A stretch of 64,000 nt of DNA from Lycium barbarum. Lineage: Eukaryota > Streptophyta > Magnoliopsida > Solanales > Solanaceae. Made by a program: the position numbers and the translations under genes. Position 1 is the stretch's first letter; each line of letters begins with the position of its first letter. The notes beneath the pieces were generated by a model, which was not told the DNA's origin, made no database searches, and saw only the letters and a list, made by a program, of their open reading frames with translations. Positions 47,286 to 60,231 of the stretch are shown in pieces. The stretch lies in assembly GCF_019175385.1 (NCBI RefSeq), contig NC_083348.1, positions 3,301,001-3,365,000 on the forward strand, written 5' to 3'.

Positions 47286-47436
47286 GTATTGACTACGTTC
47301 CTTTTGAGTCGAGGTTCTATCGCAAATAGCCTCTCTATCCCGCAAAGGTAGAGGTAAGGTCTGCGTACATTCTATCATCCCCAGACCTCACTTGTGGGAT
47401 TACACTGAGTATGTTGTTGTTGTTGTTGTTGTTGTT
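47286..47436 (+). mobile_element. TS-type SINE
   Basis: AGGTAGAGGTAAGGTCTGCG, CCCCAGACCTCACTTGTGGG and a terminal (TTG)n are the TS SINE 3' half. Target duplications TTCATGCTTTGTCCCTCTTT (47265) and TTCATGCTTTGTCCTTCTTT (47437) flank it with one mismatch. 5'-truncated. Confidence 0.9.
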
Positions 47437-47948
47437 TTCATGCTTTGTCCTTCTTTCATGGATACATATGGTAGAGAGACAAGAAATCGGGATGAACAAA
47501 TAAGGCCTCCATGGGAAAAGAAATTAGTAGTCACTAACAGGTTGCATATCTGCTAAGTTTACCTCCTAATGTTGAAATTCACCAGACCTTTCATGTTCTC
47601 TATTAAAGAAGAAGTTGGGAGACAAGCGTTTACTGCCTTATCTCCCTATTTCTTTGCCATCTAATGGTCACATCCTGCTGGAACCTGAGTCCATAGTGGA
47701 CATGACGATTGTTCAAAAACACCATTGACTCATAGACCAAGTCATTGTAAAATGGTTCAATTGTTCAACAGTTGATACCACTTGGGTGGATTTGCAGGAT
47801 TTGTAAGAGCAGTTCCTCACTTTGATCCTCGAGGATAAGAATCCTCTTATAAAGGAAGTAGTTATATTCACTATTGTAGTTGGGGGATATACTTTCAATA
47901 GTGTAATAGGTGAGGGGTATAATTGTCAAATCAAAGGAAGTTTAACGA

Positions 47949-47989
47949 CCCAGACCCCACTTGTGGGATTATAATGGGTATATCGTTGC
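47949..47989 (+). mobile_element. Very short TS-type SINE 3' end (41 bp)
   Basis: CCCAGACCCCACTTGTGGGA and GGGTATATCGTTG are the last bases of the TS SINE. They are flanked by AAAGGAAGTTTAACGA (47933) and AAAGGGAGTTTAACGA (47990), a 16-bp target duplication with one change. It is an extreme 5' truncation. Confidence 0.75.
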
Positions 47990-48005
47990 AAAGGGAGTTT
48001 AACGA

Positions 48006-49322
48006 AATTGGCTGGCTAGTTAGAAAAGAGTTTAGCTTATTTAAGACGGTTAAATCCTTAAGCTCAGTATATAGCTACGGACTTGTACATTGCAGAGTAT
48101 TACAAAATACAATCATTTTTCTCTATATTGAGATTCAAATCTATTCTTCTGCGAAATCTTGTTCTTCCCATTGATTTCATAGAGATTTGCGAGTGATTCC
48201 TTTTTGGTTGGACCATGTACATGGCTTGGGGTTGGTTTAATCACGTCATTAGGTCTGTGTTTGACCATTATCAATGTTTAAATTTATGAGGTTTTGAATT
48301 AATGTAACCTTAAAGTAATTCTGCAAGGCTTACCGCCAAAATAATTTCCATATTATGAAAAACACAGGAATTCCCACGTTTAGCCATTGGAAAATCATTC
48401 CAAACACACTTTCCAATGTAGAGCTATTTGAAATATCAAAGAATTGTCCTAGAATTCCTAGATATTCTGACGGATTGACATAAATATTGACAGTTGTTTG
48501 TTGGAAAGTTCACAATATTTTCCCAGAAATTCCATCTTTTCTGACAACTGGACGTGGTATTCTGTCGAGATTTCCCAACGATCAGCGGTTGGTAACTTCA
48601 TCTTTTATCGAATTTTCTAGGACGACCGAGTTTCAGATCCATTGTAAATATTTATTGGAAATTCCAGTTGTTGGTCGTCAGAAGGTCTTGCAAAGCAATT
48701 TATTATCGACGGGGCACTTTCCTGCCGAATATTTCATCAGTATTTTTTGTTTTTTGATGGCCTTCTGAAGGATTTGATGTCGGTAATTTTTGTATTTCCA
48801 ATAGTGACATCATAGCTAACTAAGCCACTTGACTTCTGCTGAGAGGTCCGCGGATGGCCTAAAACAAAATTATATTAACAATTTTTTTAATCAATTTATC
48901 CTATTCTTTTTTTCAATTGACAATATAGCTCATCAATCTCACGGCTAAAAAGTTAGCTTCAACTTAGCCATAGAACCTACTATAAAAAGAAACGGAAAGG
49001 TGCCCCAAAATTTGGAGGCCTAAAGTCTTTGCCTTTGAAGCTTTGGCCTTGACCTTGCACTGTCTATGAAACTGAAAAGTAAGTGGAGAAGGGAAATTAT
49101 GCAAAAGAATAAAAGAAGATCTCTTGCTTTGAAACTAAAAAACTAATCTCAATATAACCACTAGCTCTTAATGGACAAGAAAAAGAACATAGACTAATGG
49201 CACATTTAGCAGAATATATCACATTACATGTCGATATTTTTTAGTCTAACAATTAATATGTACTAGCTCATTCCTCTATAGTGAGATCAGGTGTGCCACA
49301 TTCTGAACAAACTCCAGTTTTG
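48006..49322. other. Intergenic, no gene seen
   Basis: AT-rich. 48380-48720 has several short inverted motifs (CATTGGAAAATC with TTTCCAATG; TTGGAAATTCC with GGAAATTCC) that suggest an old DNA transposon, but no ends could be set. Confidence 0.4.
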
Positions 49323-50077
49323 TCATAGAATATAGTGGCATTGAGTCTCACAAGTCGCCTCCTGAAGACATTTCAAGATGCTCTTGTGATTCAAGAATCC
49401 CAAGAACCAGAACTCAAAATTATCCTCAGTTACTACTTGAATGTACTCGTTCGATGGTTTCTTCAAACTCTTACTCTCTGTGGCTTTCTTTATTTTTCTC
49501 AGCGCAATCGAGATCTGAACCAGTTGAAAAAGAAAAAGTTAGAAAACTTCTTAAGGTAATTGCTTTGGATGTGCAAAAGCAGAAAAAACTGCAAAAAGCA
49601 GCCCTATCTGTGGAAATGAAGAGAAGGCCTGCTATAGGACCTGATGTTGTTTGTAAATTACAGTGAGCTGCCTTGACAAGTTTTTCTTCGTGTCTGACAC
49701 TGAAATTTTTCTGAAAAACATTCTTTATTCTTTTCACTTTAAGAATCTTTCCACTCTGCAGGCTTAACCTGTCCTTCACACTTTCTATCAGTTGAGGCCA
49801 CAATCTTTTTGCAGGACAAAATTAATAGCAAGACAATTAGCCAGGAAAGACAATGTCTTGAAATTACACAAATTAAGGGAAAACAATGGGGAAAAGTAAT
49901 TTTCTATATGTAAGTTTGGGGTTGAATCAAGTACTTACCATCCTCTTGAAAGCCATTCGTAAGATTTTCAAGTGTATGTCTTGTGATTTTTGAATTTTCA
50001 AGGGTCTGCGACGGGTTTATAGAAGCAGTTAAAAGTCTTCTCTGTGATCTCATTGGAACTCTTTGGTTTGGCATCAT
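49323..50077 (-). pseudogene. GEM-like GRAM-domain gene, left copy (degraded)
   Basis: Paralogue of the intact gene at 52402-53207. Exon 1 (49939-50077) reads MMPNQRVPMRSQRRLLTASI and ends at a proper GTAAGT donor. Exon 2 begins near 49793 (LWPQLIESVKDRLSL) but the acceptor region CTGCAAAAAG gives the wrong phase. It holds NVFQKNFSVRHEEKLVKAAH and GLLFISTDRAAFCS; the following HKPIKISSPSGEIIKF-like segment and the intron donor are missing. Exon 3 (to TGA at 49323) is still well kept: ISIALRKIKKATESKSLKKP, EDNFEFWFLGFLNHKSI. The loss of the centre of the GRAM domain argues for a pseudogene; an alternative splice form is not excluded. Confidence 0.75.
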
Positions 50078-50818
50078 TATAACTTCTTCAGCTTTTGTTA
50101 AAACTGCAATTGAACTTTAGACGACTCAGAGCTGCTGTTTGTGATGGATTAATAGTTTGCGCAGAGGTTGCATATATATAGGAGAAAAAATGATCAGTGC
50201 CCTGGTAGTTATCCTTAGTCATCCTCTGGTCACCAAAGAACAACTGTGAAAAAGTTTAGACACATGTGCTGATTCAAAATGACTGATCAAAGGCGGCAAA
50301 TCTATGAAAGTTAAATGCTTTATCTTTCTTTTAGCGATAAAGTAATGGTACTTGAGACAAAAGGATAGGCAATTATCTAAGCATGTAAAGGATCCGATAA
50401 GTTTACCAACACTCTGAGCTGGCATGCTACCTTTAAGATCTTACTTTTCTTTTCTGAAACAGTAATTTACTCAAATCTTTCATTCAACAACAAGATCCAA
50501 AAGGTATGTAACGGATCTGACACGGCAAACTGTTCAGACATTCAATTGTCGCCTATCTCACTGCTTCTATTCTTACACTAAATTGTTTGCAACATTACTT
50601 GCATAGCTCTAACCAGCTACCAATTGACCCCTTGTTCAAATGTGCACTCGAATGTTTCTAAACGAGTTTAGAGCCTTAACGTTCCATTCCTTGTGCAATT
50701 GATTAAGAAGAAAAAAGTCATGTGGCATCGGACATAGCCTGCTTTGATTCATTTCTACGATCATATAGATACTTTTCAACTTCTAACTTCAGGTGCCCTC
50801 AATTGTTACTACATATAC

Positions 50819-50855
<37 letters not shown>

Positions 50856-51149
50856 ATATAGAAGTGAATATGTGAATTATGATCAACATTTGTCCCTGAT
50901 ATCAGATCAGAATCAAGAAACAGATATTGTACTAGAATTAATATGCAGCTAGTAGAAAGTTTAACAGAAAGCAGATAAAGTTTTCAAATGGTTGTAGATA
51001 AATTTATGGAACTCTCACATTTGGCAAGGTTCCTTTATTATGTAAGGGTCACATTTTTACTTTTAACAAAAGAGTTGGCATATCTGGTAATTGAATGGTT
51101 ACAGAGTTAAAAACTACATATAAAGTATTACAAGTCTGCATAATTAATA
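50078..51149. other. Upstream of the left GEM-like copy; AT/GA microsatellite
   Basis: TATATAT at about 50169-50180 lies some 90 bp before the left copy's ATG and may be its TATA box. A compound (AT)n(GA)n microsatellite is at 50813-50856. The 5' flank resembles that of the right copy (GTCACCAAAGAACAACT, GAAAAAGTTTAG), so promoter and gene were duplicated together. No other gene seen. Confidence 0.55.
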
Positions 51150-51361
51150 CTCCCTCTATCCCAATTTATGTGATACAATTTCCTTTTTAGTCTGTCCCAA
51201 AAACATGTCACATTTGTATAATACAATTTAACTTTATGAGATGATTTACAACCACACAAATATTTAAGGCTTGTTTTGGTCCATAAGTTTCAAAAGCCTT
51301 CTTTACTTTCTTAAACTCCGTGCCTAGTCAAAGGGTGCCACATAAATTGGGATGGAGGGAG
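51150..51361. mobile_element. Stowaway (Tc1/mariner-type) MITE
   Basis: The left end CTCCCTCTATCCCAATTTAT and reversed right end CTCCCTCCATCCCAATTTAT are the classic Stowaway inverted repeats, flanked by TA on both sides (51148-51149, 51362-51363). 212 bp, non-coding. It lies between the two GEM-like genes. Confidence 0.92.
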
Positions 51362-51363
51362 TA

Positions 51364-52401
51364 ATTCACAATATATAAAAAGAGTTGAAGAAAACCGTAA
51401 TCAAAGAAAGAGTTGTTTGACTTCCCAAATAGGTAATCCTGAGTGAGTAATAATAATTTGAATTCTCAAAGTTAATTCTAGTAACTTGTGCCCATATTAA
51501 CCTTCCGAAATTGAGGTAATCTCATATTTCTTCATCTGCTATTGTTGGTTTCATATTATTCTTGATACGAAAGGGGCAGCTCTAAAAGACCAAGTATATA
51601 TTACTTAGTGACAAAGTAAGGGATACCTTACAGAGTGTGAAAAGTTGAAAGGGACAGGGGTTTGGAGAGATGGTTGAGATCCCTTAATCTTTAATCAGAG
51701 GTCCTGGACATGAGCTCCGAAATGGATAACTTCTTGTAGGGAGCGCTTTACCCCTTAGTGAAGTTTCACAATGCTAATTCGAATTAGTTGTTAGTCGGAC
51801 CAGTAATTTCAAACATAGTAGTGAACAAAAAAGTGTGAACGTGGTATCGTAGGGTATCCATTTCCTTTACTAGCATTTTGATTACAGCAGCAACAACTTT
51901 TTGTCAGAGTTGTCAATGCCATTTCATCTTCTTTTTCAATATCTTTATTGATTAATTAACAAGTCTGGTGGAAGTTGACTCCCGTTCAGCAGAATATAGA
52001 GTCACTTATTCCGTAAATGACAATAATATCCCTTATTCAACATTTGGACTATTTGATCACTAGTCACAGAGAAATCTTTCTTTAACATAGATTTTGCTAA
52101 TGCTGATAGTTTATCTCTTTAAGCCTTTAGACTACCCTTTATATAGGTCTTACTCAAAAGTTAATTTTTTAATTCAGGACACATCAGATTCTTATCATTA
52201 TGGACATAATTTTGGCCGAAAGGCCCGGAGCATATCTATCTATGAACAAAATCTGAATAAAATGGTTCTTGCTTAATTAAGCTAGTTTAGAAATTACATG
52301 CTGATGATATGCTCTAGTCTAAAAACTAAAAATTAATGTACAAGCTCGTCCATCTGGTTTGTATACATAAAACCAACGTGCGTAGCAAATTTCCAGCTTT
52401 G
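51364..52401. other. Intergenic downstream of the right GEM-like gene, no gene seen
   Basis: AT-rich, low complexity, no recognisable element. Confidence 0.5.
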
Positions 52402-53207
52402 TCATAGAGTATAGTGGCATTGAGTCTCATAAATAGCCTCCTGAAGACATTTCAAGATGCTAATGTGATTCAAGAATCCCAAGAACCAGAAATCAAAATT
52501 ATCCTCGGTTACTACTTGAATGTACTTGTGTGATGGTTTCTTCAAACTCTTGCTCTCGATGACTTTCTTTATTTTTCTCAGTGGAATTGAGATCTGTCGT
52601 ACCAGTTGAAAAATAAGAAGTGAGAAGAAAAGCATGCAGGAGCAATAAAAGACTAAAACCTGAGTATGTTGCAAATCCTACCTTGTAGTGGAATTTAATA
52701 ATCTCGCCACTGGGAGAAGAAATCTTAATCGGTTTGTGACTGCAAAAAGCAGCTCTAACTGTAGAAATGAAGAGAAGGCCAGTTATAGGCCCTGCTGTTG
52801 TTTGTAAATTACACTGAGCTGCCTTTACAAGTTTTTCTTCGGGTTTGACACTAAAATTTTTCTCAAAAACATTCTTCATTCTTTTCAGTTTAAGAATCTT
52901 TGCCCCCTGCAGTCTTAACTTTCCCTTCACACTTTCGATCAGTCGAGGCCACAATCTCTCTACATAAAAAATATCAAGGCTTTTAGCCAAGGAAAGATAA
53001 TGTTCTCCAATACAAATTATAAAGGAACCAAGTGATGAAAAATAATTCTCAGTAACTTCTTGGTCAATTCAAGTACTTACCATCTTTTTGAAAGCCATTC
53101 GTAAAGTTTTCGAGTGTCTGTCTTGTGCTTTTTGAATTTTCAAGGGTGTTTACAGAAGCAGTTAAAAGTCTGCTCTGTGAAATCATTGGAACTCTTCCGA
53201 TTGGCAT
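52402..53207 (-). CDS. GEM-like protein with GRAM domain (ABA-responsive-protein-like), intact, 3 exons
   Basis: Exons 53081-53207, 52682-52959 and 52402-52593 have GT-AG borders and join in frame to 198 residues, typical of short GEM-like proteins. Residues 1-42 are a Ser/Thr-rich N-terminus (MPIGRVPMISQSRLLTASVN). The GRAM domain covers about 70-195: NVFEKNFSVKPEEKLVKAAQ, CNLQTTAGPITGLLFISTVR, AAFCSHKPIKISSPSGEII, ISIPLRKIKKV, and EDNFDFWFLGFLNHISILKC. GRAM domains bind phosphoinositides at membranes; relatives act in ABA and stress responses and epidermal cell fate, but the role here is inferred. ATATATATAC about 80 bp upstream may be the TATA box. Confidence 0.9.
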
Positions 53208-54613
53208 CACTGTAAATGCTTCGTTTTTGTTAGCTTTAGACCCGGAGCTGTTGTTTGTGATGGATTAATATGTTGTGCAGAGGGATATATATACTTATAG
53301 TACTATATATATAAGAGAAAAATGGTCAGTGGCCTGATAGTTATCCTGAGTCATCCTTTGGTCACCAAAGAACAACTATGAAAAAGTTTAGGCTTATGTG
53401 TTACTGATTCACAATGAGCAAAGGCGGCATTCCTGTCAAAAGTTAAATACTCTTTTATCTTTATTTCAGCAAATAAGTAAAAGGTATTTGAGACACAAGG
53501 ATTCAAAACGATCTAAGCATGTAAAGGATCTGATATGTTTATCGTCACACTGACACTTTTTCGAGCTGGCAAATTTGTTTTATGATGTAACCACTGGCAT
53601 TCAGAATTTAAGATATAACTTTTCTGTTTTTAATTGTTTACTAGTTTTTGGAAATCGTGTGTTGCATGTTTGTCCTCTTTCATTATTATACATTATAGAA
53701 TTATATAAACTTTAAAAGTTTTGAGCTATAAAATAGGAATATGTAGTGACGCGGAAAATTTTAACTGCTAACTAAAAATCTCTCTTTTACATAGCATTGA
53801 ATCGTATTCAACTTCAATTATATGTTTTCCTCTTTAAGATTGTTATTCCCCTTTCATTTCACCAATGACAAATCTAATTTTTCATATTTAAGTATTAGAC
53901 TTTATATCATTTATAGTATTAATTTCAAGAATCTTAATTTTATTGATAAATCAAATTTACTTTCAACTTGAGAAATATTCTTCAATTTTTGAGGCGTAAA
54001 GTATATATCTGTCATTGATCCTTCAATTTAATTAATGTTCTAATGCATGCCTACTTTTACAGTGATATATAGTTATTTATCTCTTGATATATTTGTGGAG
54101 AAGATAACCTCAAGAAAAAGAATTGCAAAAAATGGTGCCAAAAAAAAAAAAAAAATCATGTTAGAAAGAATCAAACTCTTAAACATCAATCAAACAACAT
54201 AATTTATAAAGCAAATTCAAAAAATGCTTGAAAGAACATGAGACAAGAGCTTTATGCTTTCTCAACAAAATTCAAATACATAGAATTGTCATTAGATGAA
54301 AATGTGAAAGAGAAAATAAAAATTTGAGGAATCGGAGATATATGGATCATTGGGGAATGTAACAGATCGTAGTAGATTCTTTTCGAAGCCTGCAAATAAA
54401 AATGGGACTGAAAACAACCATTGTAAATTAAGAGAAAAGCAAAAGAGTATATCCATTGTTTTGGTGATTATATTTCAGTGAGAAGTAAGGTAGTAATCTT
54501 TTTGTTTTTCCTGACTGGGACATTTGGAATTTGTAGTAGAAAACAAACCGTGATAAGACTTTTTGGCTTCTATAATTACCGGATTAATTTAACATGAGGG
54601 AGTTAGAAAGTTT
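53208..54613. other. Upstream of the right GEM-like gene, no gene seen
   Basis: First 300 bp resemble the left copy's promoter (GTCACCAAAGAACAACTATG at 53361). The rest is AT-rich with a poly-A run at 54139-54154. Confidence 0.55.
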
Positions 54614-54840
54614 CACTACAAAAAAAAGGGGTCTTAGCGGTTGCTTTTGTGCGGCAGTTTAGCTAGATATTGATTTTCCAGCGGGCGGCATAGTGGTTTA
54701 TTAAGAGCCACAAATTACGTAATTTAACAGCGGTTTAACTTCATTTTGCAGTGATTTTGTAAAATTGAATTTTTCACGGCAGTTTATTTGGACTTTATGG
54801 CGGTGTCCCAATGTTTTTCCACAACTTAAATGATGTGGAG
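54614..54840. mobile_element. Possible CACTA transposon end
   Basis: CACTACAAAAAAAAGGGG is a typical CACTA terminus, followed by sub-terminal repeats of the GCGG(C/T)(A/T)GTTTA kind (54645-54800). No partner end was found on either side, so this is a single end or a decayed element. Confidence 0.5.
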
Positions 54841-55567
54841 CCCAAAGGTTAAAATTTTATTCTCTTTTCTTTTCATTTGCTTCCAAGTTTAGATTATCTA
54901 TGGAAAATTATAGTACTTAAAAGAGTATTGTAATGATAGTAATTGAAGAGAGATATATGGAGGTTAGTATTTGCTTGAAGGGTAAAAAAGTCTTTCAACT
55001 TTTGAAGGTCAATTTGATATTTTAATTGTTCACTTGGGGCCTTCCCACATACCTAGTAATATGATTCTAGCCATTGGCTATCCCTCATAGCTAATAGCTT
55101 ATCAGGGAATCCATCTTGACCATACTACAAAACATAAAGTGCAATAAGGTTGGCCGTATTTGACTAATCATGTACATTATCAAGTGGCACTTGTGAAGGT
55201 TGATGGTTGAAAAACTGATGAGTTCCTACTGATACTGTCATTTATATTGTCCATAAGCTATATGTAAAATTCAATTGTATCACCATTGAAACATTTCTTC
55301 GCAACATATTTATTTTCTTCTCATATGGATGCTTATATTTATAGAATATACCAGAAAGATCCATAAGATATTCTATCAGAAACATAAATTGAAAATTCTG
55401 CTATTTGTACATTCATATTTCTGCATTGGATAGTAATCAAAGAATTTTTCCAAGCACTCAAAAATTCTCATTGCAATGATATAGTAAATTAAGAAGTATG
55501 GAACTCTATTCTAGTCTAATTGAAATAGTTTTATTTATGGTGAAATTATAATTATGGTAATATAGGA
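54841..55567. other. Intergenic, no gene seen
   Basis: AT-rich sequence without recognisable coding or repeat structure. Confidence 0.45.
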
Positions 55568-57730
55568 TGTGTAGTCCTGTTAGATTACCTTATTAGACTG
55601 GGAGAAGAAAGACCTTACTTCTATATAAGGAGGTCATTATGATAAATACAAAGTAGAGAGAATTCTCCCATTATTCTTGTCTCTCTAAATTTCGTTCCTG
55701 TCTCAATTTTAACATGGTATCAGAGCCACGTTAGAAAGAACACAAAAAATCCTAAAACAATGGCAGGTGATGGTAAAGAAACCAGTGATTGACTGCAAAG
55801 GAATCGCCGGTGAAGAAAACAAAACCCAAAGAAAAACAATCTCTTCCTACGACATTACGTCGAATGATAACCCAATGTGGTGACACAAGTTCAATTGAAG
55901 TGTTAGAATTATGAAGAATGGGCTAGATAACATGGGACAACCCTAAGAGCAAGAAAGAAGTTCGGCTTCGTCGTCGGTACTATCCAGAAGCCGGATGAAG
56001 AATTGCCGGACTTGAAAGATTGGTGGACCATAAACTCACTGTTGGTGTCGTGGTTTCGCAACACCATAGAACCAACGCTTCGCTCAACGATTTCACATAA
56101 AGAGGAAGATGAAGTATTATGGACAAGCATTCAAAAGCGGTTCGCGGTTATTAACGGCCCTCGTATACAATAACTAAAGGTGGAACTTGCGGAGTGCAAG
56201 CAGAAGGGCAGGACCATAGTGAATTACTATGGAAAACACACTAAGCCGTGGGAGGAATTGACGAATTATAAATATATTGCAACTTATATGTGCAGAAAGT
56301 GCATGTGCAATCTAGGAACGGCCCTAAAAGACAAGAGAGAAGAAGAAAAGTGCATCTTTTATGCATGGGATTGGATAAGACGACGTATGGTATGATGAGG
56401 TCGAACATATTGACCCAGGAACTGTTGCCATCATTAAACAAGGTCTATTCGAAGCTGGTGCAAGAAGAATGTGTGAGAAGAATCGCACGAAAAATGGAGG
56501 ATCGGAGTGAAACCATGGTTTTTGCTGTACAAGGAAGAAACCCTTACTGTGATAAAGGTAAAGGAAAAAATGTTGGTGCATGCACACAGATCTGGAAACG
56601 TTGTGGATGGATGTTTTCGACTCATTGATTATCAGGATTGGTGGCCAGGACATAAAAAAGGAGACTAGAAAATCCGAGGAAGAAGACAAGGACAACAACA
56701 AGAACAGAGGGGTGGAACATGATCTGGTCATGGAAGAGGCAACTACCGGGCTAACAGTAAGGTTATCAAATAAGGAACTCAGACGGAGATAGGACCGATG
56801 AACACAGACGGGATAGGACCTCACAATTTGAGCGACGAGATCTGGAAGAGTATGATTCATGTGTTGAATTCGCAAGGAATAAACTCGAATGTCGAGATGG
56901 ATAGTAAGATCAAAAATTCATCCTGGATTATTGACCCCGAAACTACTAATCATGAGACAGGTAATCTGGAGGAAATTAGCTATTAGCGGGATATTTCTAA
57001 GTGTTCGGTTGGGCTTCTGGATAGAAGCAGCTCGGTGGCCACGAGAGAAAGAACAACCAGACTATATAATAGGATATGGTTGAAGGATATCCTTTACGTT
57101 CCGGATTTAACGTGCAATTTAATTTTTATATCACAACTGGTTGATCATTTAGATTGTGATGTAAAATTTAGCAAAATTATGTGTGCTATATAGGGCCCCA
57201 CCACGAGGAAGCTGGTTGGAACGGGTCAGCGTCGAGCTGGACTTTACTATTTCTAGAATGTGCCACGGATACGAGCTATGACGGCAAAGACAGTTGATTG
57301 GTTCGATCTTTGACAGAAATAGTTATGTCATCCTTCAGCACAAGAAACGAAGTTCATCACAACATTAGGCCTAAAAGAGAGTAGTATTGAAACATATAAA
57401 GAATGTGATATATGCAAAAAGGCAAAATGAACAAGAAGTGTTTTTCCTTAAGTGATAATATAGCTTCAGATATCTTTGAAATTATTCATTGTGATTTATG
57501 AAAATCGTATAGAACCCCTTCTTCTTGTAGTGCTTCATATTTTTTTACTGTTGTGGATAATCGTTCTTGAGCCGTATGGATTTATCTCTTAGTTGACAAG
57601 AAAAAAGTGTCTCAAACCCTGAAGAATTTCTTCGCCTTGGTGGATAGACAATTTGGTAAAAGGTTGAAGATTGTTAGAAGTGATAACGGATTTGAGTCCA
57701 CCATCTTTTTACACCAGTTTTTCCTATGAG
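55568..57730 (+). mobile_element. Decayed, 3'-truncated Ty1/copia retrotransposon
   Basis: A short LTR (about 55568-55714, ending TTTTAACA) is followed by a perfect initiator-Met primer site TGGTATCAGAGCC at 55715-55727. The degraded coding region runs to about 57730 in the integrase core. No right LTR was found, so the 3' half is missing. Confidence 0.82.
55760..57730 (+). pseudogene. Copia gag-protease-integrase remnant (many stops)
   Basis: An ATG near 55760 (MAGDGKETSD) opens gag, which soon meets stops. Recognisable pieces in changing frames: SSWIIDPETTNHETGN at about 56918-56965 (protease, DSG lost), LKDILYVPDLTCNLIFISQL at about 57083-57142, the integrase zinc-finger area ECDICKKAK (57402) and part of the integrase core (YFFTVVDN, LKIVRSDNGFE). 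It ends abruptly at about 57730. Confidence 0.8.
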
Positions 57731-60185
57731 GACTAAAACCCAGATTAGTTTTCTTCCTCAGATAGTGGAGGTCTCTGTTTTCTCCTTCCTTATTTCTTCA
57801 TGAACCCTTATATCTTCTTCACTTTTTTTTCCCAATAGGCCTCCGACATTAGCTTGGATTGAACTCATAATTTCCAACAACTCATTTTCTTGTAGAGTTG
57901 TTAAGACACTGATTCCTTTCGTATTTGCCCCTATTTTGGGATCTTTAGAAATTTTCCCCTTTCTATAAGACCTAACCATTTTATTTCCCTTTTTATCTTT
58001 TTCAGATAAGTAGATTCTTATAGGAGGGAATGGATGGTTGATGACAGTGAGATAGAGTGTGAAGTCGGGGTTGGTTGAGTCATGAGAATAAATAGGGAAC
58101 CTAGGGTTTTCGAAGAAGGAGGAAGAAAAAAGCGTTTCTCTTTTCCGATTTGGCGTTGTGATGAAGGAGAGAATAAAGTGAGTGAGATTTTAAGGATTTG
58201 TTGATGGCTTAAAGTAAGGGTGAGGAGACAGGGTAGATGGTGTGGATAGAGGAGGTGAAGAGTCTTTTTGGGATGAGGGTTGATTTGATTGTCGCTGTTG
58301 TCAAGATGGGTCATCATGACTCTTTTTCTCTTTTTTTAAAGCTCTTTTAATGTCAGCTAGGTTCTTGACTTGGGTAGGTATAATAGGTTATCCAATTTTC
58401 TTAATGATCTAAATGTATAATTAATTGCAGAGGAAGGAATACATGCTCGAAGTGATAATGACTAACCATGTGCAATCTTGAATTTCAGCCCAGTTGTTTT
58501 GACAAAATACTTTGTAGAACTATTTTGAGATCATGAAACTGTTAGGGTATGACCATATAATCAAATGTACAAGACTAAGTAATATATTTTATGATTTCAT
58601 AACTGAAGTACTTAGTTTATCCGAACCAAGGATTCTAGCCAAATAATTTGAGGAAGACTGGTATCCTCATTCTTTTAACATAGTCTTCATCTTATCTTCT
58701 CAACCCTTTATCAATTGTCAGTAGCTCAATTTTCTGGCTAAATCATAGGAATTGACAATCATTTGCTTCCTTGTGCCTGGACCTATTACATGTTCCCCTG
58801 TATCTCTTTTCCATTTCGTCAAATAGGTTTCCTCAACCTGTTTCTTTTGCAATGCTCATAAAGCTTTTCCTTGAGATTCATCTCCTACAGTTGCTGAACC
58901 TTGTTTTCCCCCTGTCCTTGTGCTTTCCACACATTATTTTCAAAAAAATATTGATAGATGTGTTGATGAACCCATTTTCTCTGCATGATTTCTTGAAGAT
59001 TCCCCATATCTGAGTTCCAGTTCGTTTGATTACTGCTTGTCATCTGCTTAATTCGCATTTCCTTTTTTTTTTCAAAATGTTGCAAGTAAAATAAGCTTTT
59101 ATTTGAATCGTCTCAGTGTCTTGAGCAACCTTTGAGTTAGTGCTATTGGTTCTTGATCCCTTTCACTGCAACTACTAGGTAATCAAAGATTAGTTTTAGG
59201 AACCCATACTAGCTTTATAATGATCTGTTTGGTCATTTAGGCCCTTTTAGCCCATTTACCCCTATTGGCCCTTTTCATCGCTCCATTAGAGTGATTTTGA
59301 CCTGCAGGGATGGGTGGCACGATTCCCGAGGTAATCAAGAGGCTTGATGGAATTTGAATAATTTAGAAGCTTTTAAGTTGAATTATTGAGAAAGAGTTGA
59401 CCAATAGTTGCCTTTTAGGTTAACGAGTCTTTTTGGGATTTTCAACAATGCCATTAGTTCCGGAGGGTCGATTATAACTTGGTAGGGTGTTTGGTTCAGT
59501 TCTCGAGGTAGTCGGGGCGTTTTGGTCCTTAAGTTGGAAACTTGGTTTTGGGGGGTTGACTAGGTCAAGATGACCTCATTTGGGAATTTCAAGGCCGCAG
59601 ATGTGTTTGTAGTGTGTTTTCATAGTGGGTTGCATGCTAGGTTTGTATCCAGGAGGTCTCGGATGAGTGTCGGGTTTCGGGTTGAAGTTGGTAAAAAACA
59701 AGAAAATTGTGTTTTCTGGTGTGCCGCCTATGCAAACTTGGGTCGCATCTACGGGCCCGCCTATGCGAGATGGTGAGTTGTTAAGTGAGTCCGCATATGC
59801 GGACATTTCTCCGCGGATGTGACATCGCTGGGATCAGAATCACTAAATCCCCAAGTTCGAACCATTTCTTTTCATTCACTAAATTGGAGACTTAGAGGGT
59901 GCTTGGTGGGCGATTTTGGGAAGCTTTTTGAGGATTCTTCCATTGGGTACGTTTTCTACCTTCTTATTTTGTTTATATTACCTTTAAAGTGGGGAAATCG
60001 TGTTACAGAACCATATTTAAGTTGGAGGGTTTTGGGATGATGAGCCCTAGGTTGATTTTGAACCATCTTTTATTCTAAATCATGTTTTGATGGGAGATTC
60101 CTTTGATTCTAACCATTTAATCATTGGGGTAACTAGTTGATAAGCTTGAATTTCTCTTTTACTTAAGATTATGATTATGCAAAAT

Positions 60186-60231
<46 letters not shown>

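Noticed and set aside
56180..56875. Overlapping frames on both strands as independent genes
   Set aside because: They fall in the decayed copia gag; plus-strand pieces fit Gag, and minus-strand ones are shadows.
57520..57535. CTTCTTGTAGTG as the missing right end of the CACTA element at 54614
   Set aside because: It lies within the copia integrase reading frame and has no sub-terminal repeats around it.
57758..58317. Two small minus-strand frames as a protein gene
   Set aside because: Different frames, no recognisable domain, no splice structure that joins them; left as unassigned sequence.
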